DNA from: Bacteroidota bacterium
GTDB taxonomy: Bacteria > Bacteroidota > Bacteroidia > UKL13-3
Direction: 5' to 3'
Assembly (NCBI GenBank): GCA_027482225.1
Contig: JAIXWD010000014.1
Span: 178,816 to 242,815, forward strand
Length of the DNA: 64,000 nt
Positions 35,769-45,548 of this stretch are shown one piece after another. The notes beneath the pieces are model-generated. The model had not been told where the DNA came from and searched no databases. It saw nothing but the letters and a program-made list of their open reading frames with translations. Position numbers and translations under genes: made by a program. The first letter of the stretch is position 1, and every line of letters begins with the position of its first letter.

Positions 35769-37098
35769 ATATTTTGCATACTTGCTGTTATCGGCAGTTG
35801 TTCTTTTAAATTTTTCATGCAAAAAAGAAAATAACGAAGTAGGCTCTGATGTAATTGGTAACCGAAGTGGATTTGACGTGCAAGTTACTGATACATTCGA
35901 GGTGATTACATATAGCAGTCCTGCAGATAGCGTTGACACTCGATTTCTTACTTACTACATGCTTGGTCAAATAAATGACCCTATTTTAGGTGTTACTAAG
36001 GCTAACATTGTAACTCAATTTTTATATCCTGTAGCAGGTTTTACTTTTGGTAGTCAAACCATTGATTCTGTAGTACTACAAATTCGCTACGCAGGGTCAT
36101 CTGCCATTTATGGAAACAATACAGCCCAGAACATTAAGGTGTATGAAGTTAATGAAGATTTACCTACTTCCTTATCTGAGTATTTTTATTCCAATAGAAA
36201 TTACCAAGTATCACCCACCGAACTTGGGTCTTACAGTGGTAAGTTTAATTTAACAGATAGTGTTATTGAGTTTGTTGCTGGTAAACGACTAAGCTTTGCA
36301 CCACAACTGCGCATAAAACTAACTGATCCAGCTTTTATCAATAAATTGAAATCTACACCTGTTGATTCATTTACTTCAGCCAGTAATTTCAAATCTACTT
36401 TTAAGGGATTAATGATTTCTGCTGAACAAGCCGCAATGGCTCCAGGAGATGGCGCTATCGCATATTTTAACATGAGGACTGATAACCCGCAAACGGCATT
36501 GGTGGTATATTGTAGAAATGATACAACTCAGGTTAAATACGTATTTCCTATTTCAGGTACTGCAGAAGTTAAAACGAACCAATACAAGCATAGTAATTTA
36601 CCTGCCACATTGCAAGCTGCAAATAACGGAACACATCAAAATACCTGTTATGTTAAACCTGCTGCTGGCATTAAAACAAGAATATTAATTCCTAGTCTAT
36701 CTAAAATAGCTAGCGATAAACCCATAGCTGTAAATAGTGCTCGCATAACTTTTACAGTTAAAGATACCCAAAACTATTCAGTACCTGCCAGATTAAACTT
36801 ATGGGATGCAGATGAGTTTGGTAGAAGAAAAAACATAGCCGACTTCAGCGAATCTGCAACCTATTATGGCGGAACATATGATGCCTCTAAAGGAACATAT
36901 ACATTTAATATTAACCGTCATGTGCAAAATTTGCTGAATTCGTACAACAAAAACAAAGTAGATATAAACTACGGATTAAACTTGTTTGTACCTGAGGATT
37001 TTAATATAGCCGCAAATAGGGCTATATTAGATACAGAAAGAAGTATTCCTGGACAACAAAAAGTGAAACTTATACTTACTTACACTGTTATAAAATAG
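35740..37098 (+). CDS. DUF4270 family lipoprotein
   Basis: The 452-residue protein has a lipoprotein signal with Cys27 after 'LLLSAVVLLNF'. The mature start 'NEVGSDVIGNRSGFDVQVTD' and 'GQINDPILGVTKANIVTQFL' are the DUF4270 core, a beta-rich cell-envelope family of unknown role. The ATG at 35740 lies inside the preceding gene (29-base overlap) and is the only start before the signal peptide, implying translational coupling. Confidence 0.9.
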   Translation: MIIYWRDRTKYFAYLLLSAVVLLNFSCKKENNEVGSDVIGNRSGFDVQVTDTFEVITYSSPADSVDTRFLTYYMLGQINDPILGVTKANIVTQFLYPVAGFTFGSQTIDSVVLQIRYAGSSAIYGNNTAQNIKVYEVNEDLPTSLSEYFYSNRNYQVSPTELGSYSGKFNLTDSVIEFVAGKRLSFAPQLRIKLTDPAFINKLKSTPVDSFTSASNFKSTFKGLMISAEQAAMAPGDGAIAYFNMRTDNPQTALVVYCRNDTTQVKYVFPISGTAEVKTNQYKHSNLPATLQAANNGTHQNTCYVKPAAGIKTRILIPSLSKIASDKPIAVNSARITFTVKDTQNYSVPARLNLWDADEFGRRKNIADFSESATYYGGTYDASKGTYTFNINRHVQNLLNSYNKNKVDINYGLNLFVPEDFNIAANRAILDTERSIPGQQKVKLILTYTVIK

Positions 37099-37102
37099 TA
37101 AC

Positions 37103-38134
37103 GTGATTATTGTATTAAAAAAAAATAGTGTAGAAACTGATAAGTTGGCTTTGGTTAATTATTTAACCGATCATCACATAGCACATCACATAGTTCCACA
37201 ACAACAAATTGTGGTAATTACTAAACTACCTAACAAACATGATTTACCTGATTTTGCTTGTATTGAGAGTACCCATGAAATTAATACCCCTTATAAACTT
37301 GCTTCTAAAATCTGGAAAGAATCAACTAGTTTTAACATTGGAGGTAATAGTGTAGGTGATGGTATTTTTAACATCATGGCTGGACCATGTTCTGTTGAAA
37401 ACGAAGACCAGATATTTTCTACTGCAGAATTTTTAAGTAAATTAGGTGTTAAATTTTTACGTGGTGGTGCCTACAAACCACGTACCTCTCCATATAGTTT
37501 TAGAGGTCTTGGTAAAACTGGACTTCAGCTATTACGTAAAGCAGCCGACAAATACAACATGATTGTTGTTACCGAAATACTAGACTATAGCTTACTTGAT
37601 GAGGTTATGGATTATGCAGATGTTTTACAAGTTGGAAGCAGAAATATGCATAACTTCTATCTGCTTGACCAATTGGGTAAAATAAACAAACCTATTTTAC
37701 TTAAAAGAGGTTTTCAAGGTAAAACAGTAGAATGGCTGCTTGCTGCTGAATATATTTTGAGTGGAGGTAATAATCAAGTTATTTTATGCGAAAGGGGTAT
37801 ACGAAGTTTTGATCCAAGCAGCAGAAATATATTAGACCTAGGTATAGTTTCGCTAATAAAAGAATTAAGTCATTTACCAATAATTGTTGATCCTAGCCAT
37901 GGTACTGGAAATGCTTTAAGAGTTAAGCCAGCAAGTTTAGCTGCCGCTGCCATTGGCGCTGATGGTATTTTAGTGGAAGTGCATCCTCATCCCGAAAAAG
38001 CATTAAGCGATAGCGAACAAGCACTCTCGTTTGAAGATTTTGAAAAACTGCTAACTGAAACGCAAAACCTGCTAAAGGCATTGGGAAAACAATCAGATAC
38101 AGAAAGTATACCTTTGAAAACCGAAAGTTTGTAG
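37103..38134 (+). CDS. aroF: 3-deoxy-7-phosphoheptulonate (DAHP) synthase, type I-beta
   Basis: The 343-residue protein begins at a GTG four bases after the DUF4270 stop. Residues 1-70 form a ferredoxin-like regulatory domain, as in the Thermotoga-type enzyme. The barrel follows with 'IMAGPCSVEN' (metal ligand Cys96), 'FLRGGAYKPRTSPYSFRG', 'PILLKRGF' and 'IIVDPSHGTGN'. It condenses PEP and erythrose-4-phosphate, the first step of aromatic biosynthesis. The N-terminal domain implies feedback control. Confidence 0.94.
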   Translation: MIIVLKKNSVETDKLALVNYLTDHHIAHHIVPQQQIVVITKLPNKHDLPDFACIESTHEINTPYKLASKIWKESTSFNIGGNSVGDGIFNIMAGPCSVENEDQIFSTAEFLSKLGVKFLRGGAYKPRTSPYSFRGLGKTGLQLLRKAADKYNMIVVTEILDYSLLDEVMDYADVLQVGSRNMHNFYLLDQLGKINKPILLKRGFQGKTVEWLLAAEYILSGGNNQVILCERGIRSFDPSSRNILDLGIVSLIKELSHLPIIVDPSHGTGNALRVKPASLAAAAIGADGILVEVHPHPEKALSDSEQALSFEDFEKLLTETQNLLKALGKQSDTESIPLKTESL

Positions 38135-38149
38135 TAAATTTGAGTTAAT

Positions 38150-39991
38150 ATGTGTGGAATAGTAGCTTACATAGGTCACCGCGAGGCCTACCCGATTATT
38201 ATTAAAGGTTTAAAACGCTTGGAATACCGTGGATATGATAGCGCTGGCGTGGCCCTTTTAACACCTGAAAAAGCATTAAATATTTATAAAAAAAGTGGCA
38301 AGGTAGCTGACCTTGAAAATGAAAGTGCAGGAAAAGACCTTCATGCAAATACTGGCATGGGCCATACCAGATGGGCGACTCATGGTGCACCTACCGATAT
38401 AAATGCACATCCACATTTGTCTCAAAGTGGTGAATTTGCGATTATACATAATGGAATTATTGAAAACTATCATTCGCTTAAAATTGCGTTGATGGAACGC
38501 GGACATACTTTTAAAAGTGAAACCGATACAGAAGTATTGATTCATTTAATTGAGGAAGTACATCAGAATAATAATGTTAGCTTTGAAGAAGCAGTGCGCA
38601 TGTCGTTAACACAGGTAGTTGGCGCTTATGCAATTGTTATATTATCTAAATCTAACCCCAAATACTTAATTGGTGCCCGCAAAGGCAGCCCAATGGTGGT
38701 TGGCATAGGAGAAAACGAGCATTTTATAGCAAGCGATGCAACGCCCATTGTTGAATACACCCGCAACGTAGTTTATCTTAATGATGGAGAATTAGTGATT
38801 ATTGACAATAATAACCTAACTGTTAAAACCATTGACAATACCATTAAAACACCATATATACAGGAACTTGAAATTAATTTAGAAAGTATAGAAAAAGGCG
38901 GTTTCGAGCATTTTATGCTTAAAGAAATTTACGAGCAGCCACGTTCAATTTTAGATTCATTCCGAGGAAGAACACACATTAATGATGGTGCCATAACTAT
39001 GGCAGGGGTTGATAAATTTGAAGACAAGTTAAAAAATGTTAAACGAATTATCATTGTTGGATGTGGAACCAGTTGGCATGCAGGGTTAGTTGGGGAATAT
39101 TTATTCGAAGATTTTGCACGAATTCCTGTTGAGGTAGAATACGCATCTGAATTCAGATACCGTAATCCAGTATTAGACGAAACAGATTTTGTAATAGCCA
39201 TATCTCAAAGCGGTGAAACAGCCGATACATTAGCTGCGCTTGAACTTGCAAAAAGCAAAGGTGCAACCATATTTGGGGTATGTAACGTGGTAGGTTCATC
39301 AATTCCTCGCTTTACTGATGCAGGAGCTTACACGCACGCAGGACCAGAAATAGGTGTCGCTTCTACCAAAGCATTTACTGCTCAGGTAACTGCACTTATA
39401 TTAATGGCACTATCTGTTGCTAAAAAACGTGGCTCAATAAGCACACAAAGATTAAGAGAATTGCTTATTGAACTTGAAACAATTCCTGCCAAAGTAGAAA
39501 CTGCCTTAAAACTTAATGATAGCATTAAAAAAATTGCTGCTTTGTTTCAGCATTCAACTAATGCATTGTACTTAGGTCGTGGATATGGTTTCCCTATTGC
39601 TTTAGAAGGCGCCTTAAAACTAAAGGAAATAAGCTACATACATGCTGAGGGTTATCCAGCCGCAGAAATGAAGCATGGACCGATTGCACTTATTGATGAA
39701 GAAATGCCAGTTGTTATTATAGCCACACAGCATAGTAATTATGAAAAAGTAATCAGTAATATTCAAGAAGTTAGAGCGCGTAAAGGACGTGTAATTGCTA
39801 TTGCAACAGAAGGTGACGAGCACATCAGACAACATGCGGATCACGTAATTTATATTCCACATTGCGAAGAGGCTATGTTACCTTTAATAGCAAGTGTACC
39901 ACTTCAATTATTGTCGTACCACATTGCCGTAATGCGTGGATGTAATGTAGATCAGCCAAGAAACTTAGCAAAATCGGTAACTGTGGAATAA
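38150..39991 (+). CDS. glmS: Glutamine-fructose-6-phosphate aminotransferase
   Basis: The 613-residue enzyme opens MCGIVAYIGH with nucleophile Cys2 of the N-terminal glutamine amidotransferase domain ('RLEYRGYDSAGVAL', 'HTRWATHG'). Two SIS domains follow ('GCGTSWHAGLVGEYLFE', 'SQSGETADTLAAL') and the protein closes with 'PRNLAKSVTVE'. It makes glucosamine-6-phosphate for peptidoglycan and LPS. It starts 15 bases after aroF and ends the run at a strong terminator. No glmS ribozyme-like element is apparent in the short upstream gap. Confidence 0.97.
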   Translation: MCGIVAYIGHREAYPIIIKGLKRLEYRGYDSAGVALLTPEKALNIYKKSGKVADLENESAGKDLHANTGMGHTRWATHGAPTDINAHPHLSQSGEFAIIHNGIIENYHSLKIALMERGHTFKSETDTEVLIHLIEEVHQNNNVSFEEAVRMSLTQVVGAYAIVILSKSNPKYLIGARKGSPMVVGIGENEHFIASDATPIVEYTRNVVYLNDGELVIIDNNNLTVKTIDNTIKTPYIQELEINLESIEKGGFEHFMLKEIYEQPRSILDSFRGRTHINDGAITMAGVDKFEDKLKNVKRIIIVGCGTSWHAGLVGEYLFEDFARIPVEVEYASEFRYRNPVLDETDFVIAISQSGETADTLAALELAKSKGATIFGVCNVVGSSIPRFTDAGAYTHAGPEIGVASTKAFTAQVTALILMALSVAKKRGSISTQRLRELLIELETIPAKVETALKLNDSIKKIAALFQHSTNALYLGRGYGFPIALEGALKLKEISYIHAEGYPAAEMKHGPIALIDEEMPVVIIATQHSNYEKVISNIQEVRARKGRVIAIATEGDEHIRQHADHVIYIPHCEEAMLPLIASVPLQLLSYHIAVMRGCNVDQPRNLAKSVTVE

Positions 39992-40018
39992 GTTAAATAA
40001 AATTTAAACTATATATTT

Positions 40019-40053
40019 AAAAAGCCAGACATGTAAACATGTCTGGCTTTTTT
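40019..40053 (+). terminator. Rho-independent terminator after glmS
   Basis: A near-perfect stem, AAAAAGCCAGACATGT (40019-40034) with ACATGTCTGGCTTTTT (40037-40052), has a very small loop and a T-tract. It is symmetric enough to work in both directions. Confidence 0.9.
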
Positions 40054-40156
40054 ACTCCCTTAACTTAGCGTAAAACAACATTATTTTTTATTGAAAAGCT
40101 GTTCAGCATGTCTATTTACATAATACAACCAAACAGTTAAACAGAACCTTATAAGA

Positions 40157-40187
40157 TTTAAATAGGCGTTTTACCCTCCTATTTAAA
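40157..40187 (-). terminator. Inverted repeat downstream of the 98-residue gene, possible terminator
   Basis: TTTAAATAGG (40157-40166) and CCTATTTAAA (40178-40187) form a perfect 10-bp stem with an 11-base loop, 24 bases past the minus gene's stop. The flank is AT-rich without a clean T-run. Confidence 0.4.
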
Positions 40188-40210
40188 AAACTTATTATTG
40201 AGGCATTTAA

Positions 40211-40507
40211 TTACACAATATCAACTGCATAAATTGCCATTAATGGAATAACAATTCCATTATCAATCCACGCAGAAGTTGCATCTACTCCCTGTACCAA
40301 TGTTTGAATACGTTTGTATCCTGAGGGCGTTTTTAACACAATATTTGCTTTACGGCCTGAAACTTTTGAAAGAGTAGCTGCTTTATCCAAAGCAACTCGC
40401 CTAACACGTTTGTCTTCTTCACGGGTTAATACATCATAGTCGAATATTTTTATACCCTCGGCTGATGGTATTAGCTCAATTTCACGAATATTAATTACAT
40501 TTTGCAT
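40211..40507 (-). CDS. Uncharacterised 98-residue protein
   Basis: I do not recognise this family. The protein is soluble, without signal peptide or membrane segment. It opens 'MQNVINIREIELIPSAEG', has a basic middle ('REEDKRVRRVALDKAA', 'VSGRKANIVLKTPSGYKRIQ') and a hydrophobic C-terminus with 'GVDATSAWIDNG'. The alternation of charged and hydrophobic residues suggests a small alpha/beta domain that could bind nucleic acid through its basic face, which is speculation. It lies 53 bases after the SOD start-to-stop unit on the same strand and may be cotranscribed with SOD. Confidence 0.7.
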   Translation of the reverse strand: MQNVINIREIELIPSAEGIKIFDYDVLTREEDKRVRRVALDKAATLSKVSGRKANIVLKTPSGYKRIQTLVQGVDATSAWIDNGIVIPLMAIYAVDIV

Positions 40508-40560
40508 ATTAAAATAATTGTGTGCACAAAATTATGCTCTGCGCACATGGTTGAAGGTGT

Positions 40561-41166
40561 TTAAAGAGCTGCTTCGTATCTGCGACTTACTTCATCCCAA
40601 TTAATGATGCTCCAAAATGCTGAACAATAATCTGGTCTACGGTTTTGGTAATGCAAATAATAAGCATGTTCCCAAACATCTAAACCCAAAATTGGCGTAC
40701 CGTTACAATCTGTAACTACATCCATTAATGGGTTATCTTGATTGGGGGTTGAACAAATTTTTAGTTTATCACCTTCAACACATAACCAAGCCCATCCACT
40801 TCCAAAACGAGTTGTTGCAGCTTTGTTAAAATCTTCTTTCAATTTTTCCATTCCACCTAAATCTACTTCAATTGCAGCTTGTAACCTAGCAGAAGGTTTT
40901 GATCCTTTGTTTCCTAAAATTGACCAGAACAACGAATGGTTAAAATGTCCGCCACCATTGTTACGAACGGCCATTGGATATTTGCTGATGTTTTTGCAAA
41001 TTTCTTCAATTGAAAGTTTCTCCGCATCGGTACCTGCAATTGCTGCATTTAAATTTGTTACGTATGCATTGTGGTGTTTAGAGTGGTGGATTTCCATGGT
41101 ACGCGCATCGATATGCGGCTCAAGAGCTGTGTACTCGTATGGTAATTTTGGTAATTCGAATGCCAT
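40561..41166 (-). CDS. sodA: Superoxide dismutase (Mn/Fe family)
   Basis: The 201-residue enzyme has metal ligands His27, His76 (in [10 protein letters not shown]), Asp162 and His166 (in DVWEHAYYL). Gly71-Gly72 before the histidine and Gln142 in '[11 protein letters not shown]' are the manganese-type signature, although cambialistic enzymes share it. There is no signal peptide, so it acts in the cytoplasm, converting superoxide to H2O2 and O2. Its presence fits aerobic life. Confidence 0.95.
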   Translation of the reverse strand: MAFELPKLPYEYTALEPHIDARTMEIHHSKHHNAYVTNLNAAIAGTDAEKLSIEEICKNISKYPMAVRNNGGGHFNHSLFWSILGNKGSKPSARLQAAIEVDLGGMEKLKEDFNKAATTRFGSGWAWLCVEGDKLKICSTPNQDNPLMDVVTDCNGTPILGLDVWEHAYYLHYQNRRPDYCSAFWSIINWDEVSRRYEAAL

Positions 41167-41201
41167 ATGATTTTATAATTAAGTTGTTAAAATTTGAGTA
41201 G

Positions 41202-41209
41202 CGAAAATA
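41202..41209 (-). promoter_or_regulatory. Possible -7 box for sodA
   Basis: On the minus strand this reads TATTTTCG followed by C, a one-base variant of TAnnTTTG, 35 bases before the ATG. The same variant precedes aspS and the TonB-receptor operon. Confidence 0.35.
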
Positions 41210-41304
41210 GTGCTATTTGTAATTAAACAGCTAACAAATTATTTAGATTGTTACGAGCTATAATATTTTTATCTAATTAAGAGAATTACTTGGCATCAAA
41301 ATAA

Positions 41305-41745
41305 CTAACGTTTACTTTTAAAAAAAGACTTCATCAACTCAGCACAATTGGTTTCTAATATACCACCTACTACTTCTGTTTTTGGATGATAAATATTACC
41401 CAATTTACTGCATCCACGCTTATCATCTGTAGCGCCAAAAACAACCTTACTTATTTGGCTCCAAAACAAAGCGCCACCACACATTACACAAGGTTCAAGG
41501 GTAACGTACAATGTACAATCAACCAAATATTTTGCCCCTAAGTAGTTGGCAGCTGCGGTAATGGCTTGCATTTCTGCATGGGCCGTTACATCATTTAGTT
41601 GCTCGGTTAAATTATGCCCTTTACCAATTATTTTGTTGTTGCTTACTACAATAGCCCCTACTGGAACCTCGCCCAAATCATAGGCTTTTTGGGCCTCTTT
41701 TAGAGCTAATTGCATAAAATACTCGTCCGAAAATAACTCTGCCAT
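41305..41745 (-). CDS. tadA: tRNA-specific adenosine deaminase
   Basis: The 146-residue cytidine-deaminase-fold enzyme has zinc ligands His56 with catalytic Glu58 in 'AHAEMQAI', and Cys86 and Cys89 in 'EPCVMCGGAL'. The length and 'GEVPVGAIVV' opening are those of TadA, which makes inosine at the wobble position of tRNA-Arg(ACG). It is divergent from aspS across 99 bases. The length fits TadA better than guanine deaminase. Confidence 0.92.
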   Translation of the reverse strand: MAELFSDEYFMQLALKEAQKAYDLGEVPVGAIVVSNNKIIGKGHNLTEQLNDVTAHAEMQAITAAANYLGAKYLVDCTLYVTLEPCVMCGGALFWSQISKVVFGATDDKRGCSKLGNIYHPKTEVVGGILETNCAELMKSFFKSKR

Positions 41746-41807
41746 AATTAAGGTGGCAACTTACGTATTTACCCAAAATTAAATGCTATTGTAGGCTTGC
41801 TTTTTAT

Positions 41808-41815
41808 TATTTTCG
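41808..41815 (+). promoter_or_regulatory. Possible -7 box for aspS
   Basis: TATTTTCG followed by CACC, a one-base variant of TAnnTTTG, lies 29 bases before the aspS ATG. Confidence 0.4.
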
Positions 41816-41844
41816 CACCTTATTTAGATTTAAAGTAACACAAC

Positions 41845-43596
41845 ATGCTACGTACACATACTTGCGGTGAATTAAGATTAAGCAACAACAACGAAACAAT
41901 AACTTTAACTGGCTGGGTACAAAAAAGTCGGGATTTAGGAGGTATGACTTTTGTTGATTTGCGAGATAGGTATGGAATTACACAGCTAGCCTTTAATATG
42001 GATACTAATGCTGATTTGTGCACACGCGCCCGCAAGTTGGGAAGAGAGTTTGTATTAAAAGTTATTGGTACGGTTAAAGAACGTGAAAGCAAAAATTTAA
42101 ATATGCCAACAGGCGAAATTGAAATTAGTGTAACTGATTTTGACGTATTGAATGAATCCATCACACCACCTTTTACAATAGAAGAAAATACGGATGGTGG
42201 AGATGATATTAGAATGAAATACCGCTATTTAGATTTGCGCAGGGCCAGTGTAAGAGCAAACTTACAGTTGCGCCATAAAGTAGCCCAACAGACACGTGCA
42301 TTTTTAGATACACAAGATTTTATTGAAGTTGAAACTCCAGTATTAATTAAATCAACTCCTGAAGGTGCTCGAGATTTTGTAGTACCAAGCCGCATGAATC
42401 CTGGTGAGTTTTATGCCTTGCCACAATCGCCACAAACATTTAAGCAATTGTTAATGGTAAGTGGTTTTGATCGTTACTATCAAATTGTAAAGTGTTTTCG
42501 TGATGAAGATTTACGTGCAGATCGCCAACCAGAGTTTACACAAATAGATTGTGAAATGAGTTTTGTGGAGCAGGAAGACATTTTAAATATGTTTGAAGGC
42601 TTAGTAAAACACCTGTTTAAAAACGTTAAAGGAATTGATATCGAATCGTTGCCACGCATGACATACGCTGATGCCATGAAATATTACGGTAGCGATAAAC
42701 CAGATACGCGTTTTGAGATGAAGTTTGTAGAAGTAAATGATGTGGTAAAAGGCAAAAACTTCCCTGTATTTGATAATGCCGAGTTGGTTGTTGGTATATG
42801 CGCAAAAGGTTGTGCTGAATATACGCGCAAACAATTGGATGAATTAACAGAATTTGTTAAACGCCCCCAAATTGGTGCAACAGGCTTAGTTTATGCACGT
42901 GTAAACGCAGACGGAACTATAAAATCATCGGTAGATAAATTTTATGATGAGGCGGCTTTAAAACTTTGGGCCGAGAAATTTAACGCACAACCGGGCGACT
43001 TAATTTTATTATTAGCCGGACAAGTCGATAAAACCCGCAAAGCATTAAACGAATTACGTTTAGAAATGGGTACACGTTTAGGTTTGCGCGATAAAAATAC
43101 TTTCTCGTGTTTATGGGTGGTTGATTTCCCGTTGTTAGAATTTAACGAAGAAGAGAACCGCTACTTTGCCATGCATCATCCGTTCACTTCACCAAAACCA
43201 GAGGACATTCAATTATTAAATAGTTTTGAAACCTTAGTCCAAGTGCGTGCAAACGCTTATGATATGGTAATTAATGGGGTTGAAGTTGGTGGTGGTAGTG
43301 TGCGTATTTTTAACAAAGATTTACAAGCACGTATGTTTGAAGTGCTTGGCTTTACAGCAGAGGAAGCCCAACACCAATTTGGATTTTTGATGGATGCTTT
43401 TCAATATGGAGCACCACCACATGCTGGTATTGCATTTGGATTTGATAGGTTATGTTCATTATTTGGTGGAGCAGATTCAATACGTGATTTTATTGCCTTC
43501 CCTAAAAACAATAGTGGCAGAGATACGATGATTGATGCACCAAGCAACATTGATGAGAAGCAGATGAAAGAGTTGGGTATTAGAATTACTGTATAA
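41845..43596 (+). CDS. aspS: Aspartyl-tRNA synthetase
   Basis: The 583-residue class II synthetase has an N-terminal OB-fold anticodon domain ('[20 protein letters not shown]'). Motif 2 is '[19 protein letters not shown]'. A GAD insertion domain follows, and motif 3 is '[15 protein letters not shown]' at the end. The length and GAD insert are those of the bacterial type, so discriminating or non-discriminating behaviour cannot be told apart here. No gatCAB gene is in the window. Confidence 0.97.
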   Translation: MLRTHTCGELRLSNNNETITLTGWVQKSRDLGGMTFVDLRDRYGITQLAFNMDTNADLCTRARKLGREFVLKVIGTVKERESKNLNMPTGEIEISVTDFDVLNESITPPFTIEENTDGGDDIRMKYRYLDLRRASVRANLQLRHKVAQQTRAFLDTQDFIEVETPVLIKSTPEGARDFVVPSRMNPGEFYALPQSPQTFKQLLMVSGFDRYYQIVKCFRDEDLRADRQPEFTQIDCEMSFVEQEDILNMFEGLVKHLFKNVKGIDIESLPRMTYADAMKYYGSDKPDTRFEMKFVEVNDVVKGKNFPVFDNAELVVGICAKGCAEYTRKQLDELTEFVKRPQIGATGLVYARVNADGTIKSSVDKFYDEAALKLWAEKFNAQPGDLILLLAGQVDKTRKALNELRLEMGTRLGLRDKNTFSCLWVVDFPLLEFNEEENRYFAMHHPFTSPKPEDIQLLNSFETLVQVRANAYDMVINGVEVGGGSVRIFNKDLQARMFEVLGFTAEEAQHQFGFLMDAFQYGAPPHAGIAFGFDRLCSLFGGADSIRDFIAFPKNNSGRDTMIDAPSNIDEKQMKELGIRITV

Positions 43597-43754
43597 ATGG
43601 AGCTTATAAAATTAGTAATCTTATAGTAACAAAAGCTGAAATTCGAACAGTATAGTGCTATGTAAGATTATATTTTATAAAATAAAGTGAAATACAAAAA
43701 TCTTATTAACAAGCATTTACTAGTTAAATAATTTGTCAAATTTTAAAAGATCAA

Positions 43755-44318
43755 TTATTTTTTATTGAAAAAATTCATGGTACGTTCAAGGCCAGTTTGC
43801 GCAAAGGATTCGATTGAATCTATACTGTGTTTAACAAGTTCAGGAAGTAGTTTTTGTTCTTCCTCATTAAACTTTCCTAATACAAAATCTACTTGTTGGC
43901 CTTTGGCATAATTACTACCAATACCAAAGCGCAAACGTGGGTAGTTTTGAGTTTGTAATAACTCGTTTATATTTTTTAATCCATTGTGTCCTGCATCACT
44001 TCCGTTTGCCCGAATACGAATTTTTCCAAAATCAATGGCCAAGTCATCAACCAAAACAAAAATTTGGCTGACATCAATCTTTAGTTCTTGCATCCAATAC
44101 CTAACAGCTTTACCACTTAAATTCATGTAGGTAGTTGGCTTAATAAGGTGCAATTGTTTTCCTTTAACAGATATCATACAATAATCAGCATATCTATCAG
44201 GTGTAAATGTTTTGCCGTGCTTTTTGGCCAACGCATCTAAAATATCAAACCCAATATTATGGCGCGTATTTGCATATTCACTTCCAATGTTCCCTAAGCC
44301 AACAATTAAAAACTTCAT
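43755..44318 (-). CDS. pth: Peptidyl-tRNA hydrolase
   Basis: The protein has 187 residues from the ATG at 44318 (MKFLIVGLGN). An upstream in-frame start at 44411 would add 31 residues foreign to the family. Catalytic residues are visible: Asn10, His20 in 'NTRHNIGF' and Asp in 'VLVDDLAIDFG', with 'SDAGHNGLKNI' and 'RLRFGIG'. It frees tRNA from stalled peptidyl-tRNA. It lies downstream of prs-rplY on the same strand, a widespread gene order, but is separated from rplY by 563 bases. Confidence 0.95.
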   Translation of the reverse strand: MKFLIVGLGNIGSEYANTRHNIGFDILDALAKKHGKTFTPDRYADYCMISVKGKQLHLIKPTTYMNLSGKAVRYWMQELKIDVSQIFVLVDDLAIDFGKIRIRANGSDAGHNGLKNINELLQTQNYPRLRFGIGSNYAKGQQVDFVLGKFNEEEQKLLPELVKHSIDSIESFAQTGLERTMNFFNKK

Positions 44319-44429
44319 GGTGCAAGTATAATAATATTGAGTGTTTAGTTTTGAAGAATGTATATCCGTTATTTTATCAGTAAATATTATGATTACGGAA
44401 TACTCTGACATTTATAATTTTTTTCTTCA

Positions 44430-44760
44430 AAGCATTTAAATTTTGACAACAATAAGTGGCTTTCATTTTAAAATCCCTTTGAAATAAAAATTGCTCTTCT
44501 TTTGGGTTGGCACCCAAACTGCCTTCACTTTTTTCTTGATAAAAAAGTAAACAAAAAATCAAGGCTTACGACAATTTTACAACAATCTACTGAGTTCGTT
44601 GTTTCCGCGCAATCCAAGCCACTGCGTTTCGGGATTGCTAACAATGGCCAACGCACAAACGCTCTCATTGATTGTTAAATAAAATTCTCTTAGGCCGGTA
44701 GAATCCTTCATGCATTATTCAATATAAAAGCGTTTCCCATTTAATTATATTAAACTGGTA
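44430..44760. repeat. Probable dispersed intergenic element of Bacteroidota
   Basis: The 563-base gap between pth and rplY holds no credible gene. Its centre has the inverted repeat CTTGAT (44535-44540) / ATCAAG (44558-44563) around an A-rich loop. It is followed by 'GGCTTACGAC' and a second inverted pair GCAATCC (44609-44615) / GGATTGC (44632-44638). I recall the CTTGAT-(A-rich)-ATCAAGGC arrangement as a common multi-copy intergenic sequence in this phylum; boundaries here are approximate. A 61-codon minus-strand frame inside it is not supported as a gene. Confidence 0.45.
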
Positions 44761-44825
44761 AGTTTACGAATCTTACAATTTGTAAAGGGTTATTGGGATA
44801 AAGTGATGATTGAAAAAACAATGCA

Positions 44826-44862
44826 AAAAAAATCCCGCACCAAAACTGATGCAGGATTTTAA
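44826..44862 (-). terminator. Rho-independent terminator after rplY
   Basis: On the minus strand AAATCCTGCA pairs with TGCGGGATTT (one wobble) across a ~10-base loop, followed by a T-run (complement of the A-run at 44825-44832). Confidence 0.8.
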
Positions 44863-44881
44863 AGTAGTTATAGAAATAAAA

Positions 44882-45466
44882 TTACTTCTTTTTAGCCGTT
44901 TCTGCAGTAGCAGCGCTTTGTGCAGCACGAGTAGTTTTAACTGAAACAATTGGGTTATTCGGAGATTCAAGGATGGCAAATTCTTGAGCAGGAATATCTG
45001 CTACTTTGATTGATTTACCTATTTCTAAGTTATCAATGTTGATTTCAACGTAATCTGGTAATTTAGAAGGTAATGTTTTAACACGTAATTTTTGTGATTT
45101 AACTACCAATTTACCACCCGCACGAACACCAACTGAATTTCCAATAAACTTAACCGGAATTCTTACCTCCACTTCTTTATCTTCGCTTATAGCTAAGAAA
45201 TCAGCATGAAGAATAGAATCATTTACCGGATGATATTGAATATCTTTCAATATCGCTTTGTAAATTTTTCCATCAATGTCAAGTTGCACTTTGTAAGTGT
45301 TAGGAGTGTACACTAAGTTTTTAAAATCTTCAGAGTACATTGAGAAATTTACATTCTCGTTTCCGCCATACAATACACACGGCACTTTACCCTCGTTTCG
45401 AAGTAATTTGGTAGTTGATTTACCTACTCCGTCCCGCAAATAACCAAACATGGCAAGTGTTTTCAT
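44882..45466 (-). CDS. rplY: 50S ribosomal protein L25 / general stress protein Ctc
   Basis: The 194-residue protein has the L25 N-terminal RNA-binding domain ('KLLRNEGKVPCVLYGGNENV', 'LKDIQYHPVNDSILHADF') and the C-terminal TL5/Ctc beta domain ('LPDYVEINIDNLEIGKSIKV'). It ends in an Ala/Lys-rich tail. It binds 5S rRNA. It lies 82 bases after prs on the same strand. Confidence 0.95.
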   Translation of the reverse strand: MKTLAMFGYLRDGVGKSTTKLLRNEGKVPCVLYGGNENVNFSMYSEDFKNLVYTPNTYKVQLDIDGKIYKAILKDIQYHPVNDSILHADFLAISEDKEVEVRIPVKFIGNSVGVRAGGKLVVKSQKLRVKTLPSKLPDYVEINIDNLEIGKSIKVADIPAQEFAILESPNNPIVSVKTTRAAQSAATAETAKKK

Positions 45467-45548
45467 TTTGTTTTTGTTTTGTTTTTTGCAAAACTTCGGT
45501 CAATTCGCAGGACCTCTGTCTTACATTTATATTATTTATTTAAGCGAA

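Noticed and set aside
40742..41170. 142-codon plus-strand frame opposite sodA
   Set aside because: It is a shadow of a well-matched enzyme gene on the other strand, with no protein features.
44377..44562. 61-codon minus-strand frame between pth and rplY
   Set aside because: It lies in the probable dispersed element, has odd composition and no recognisable domain.
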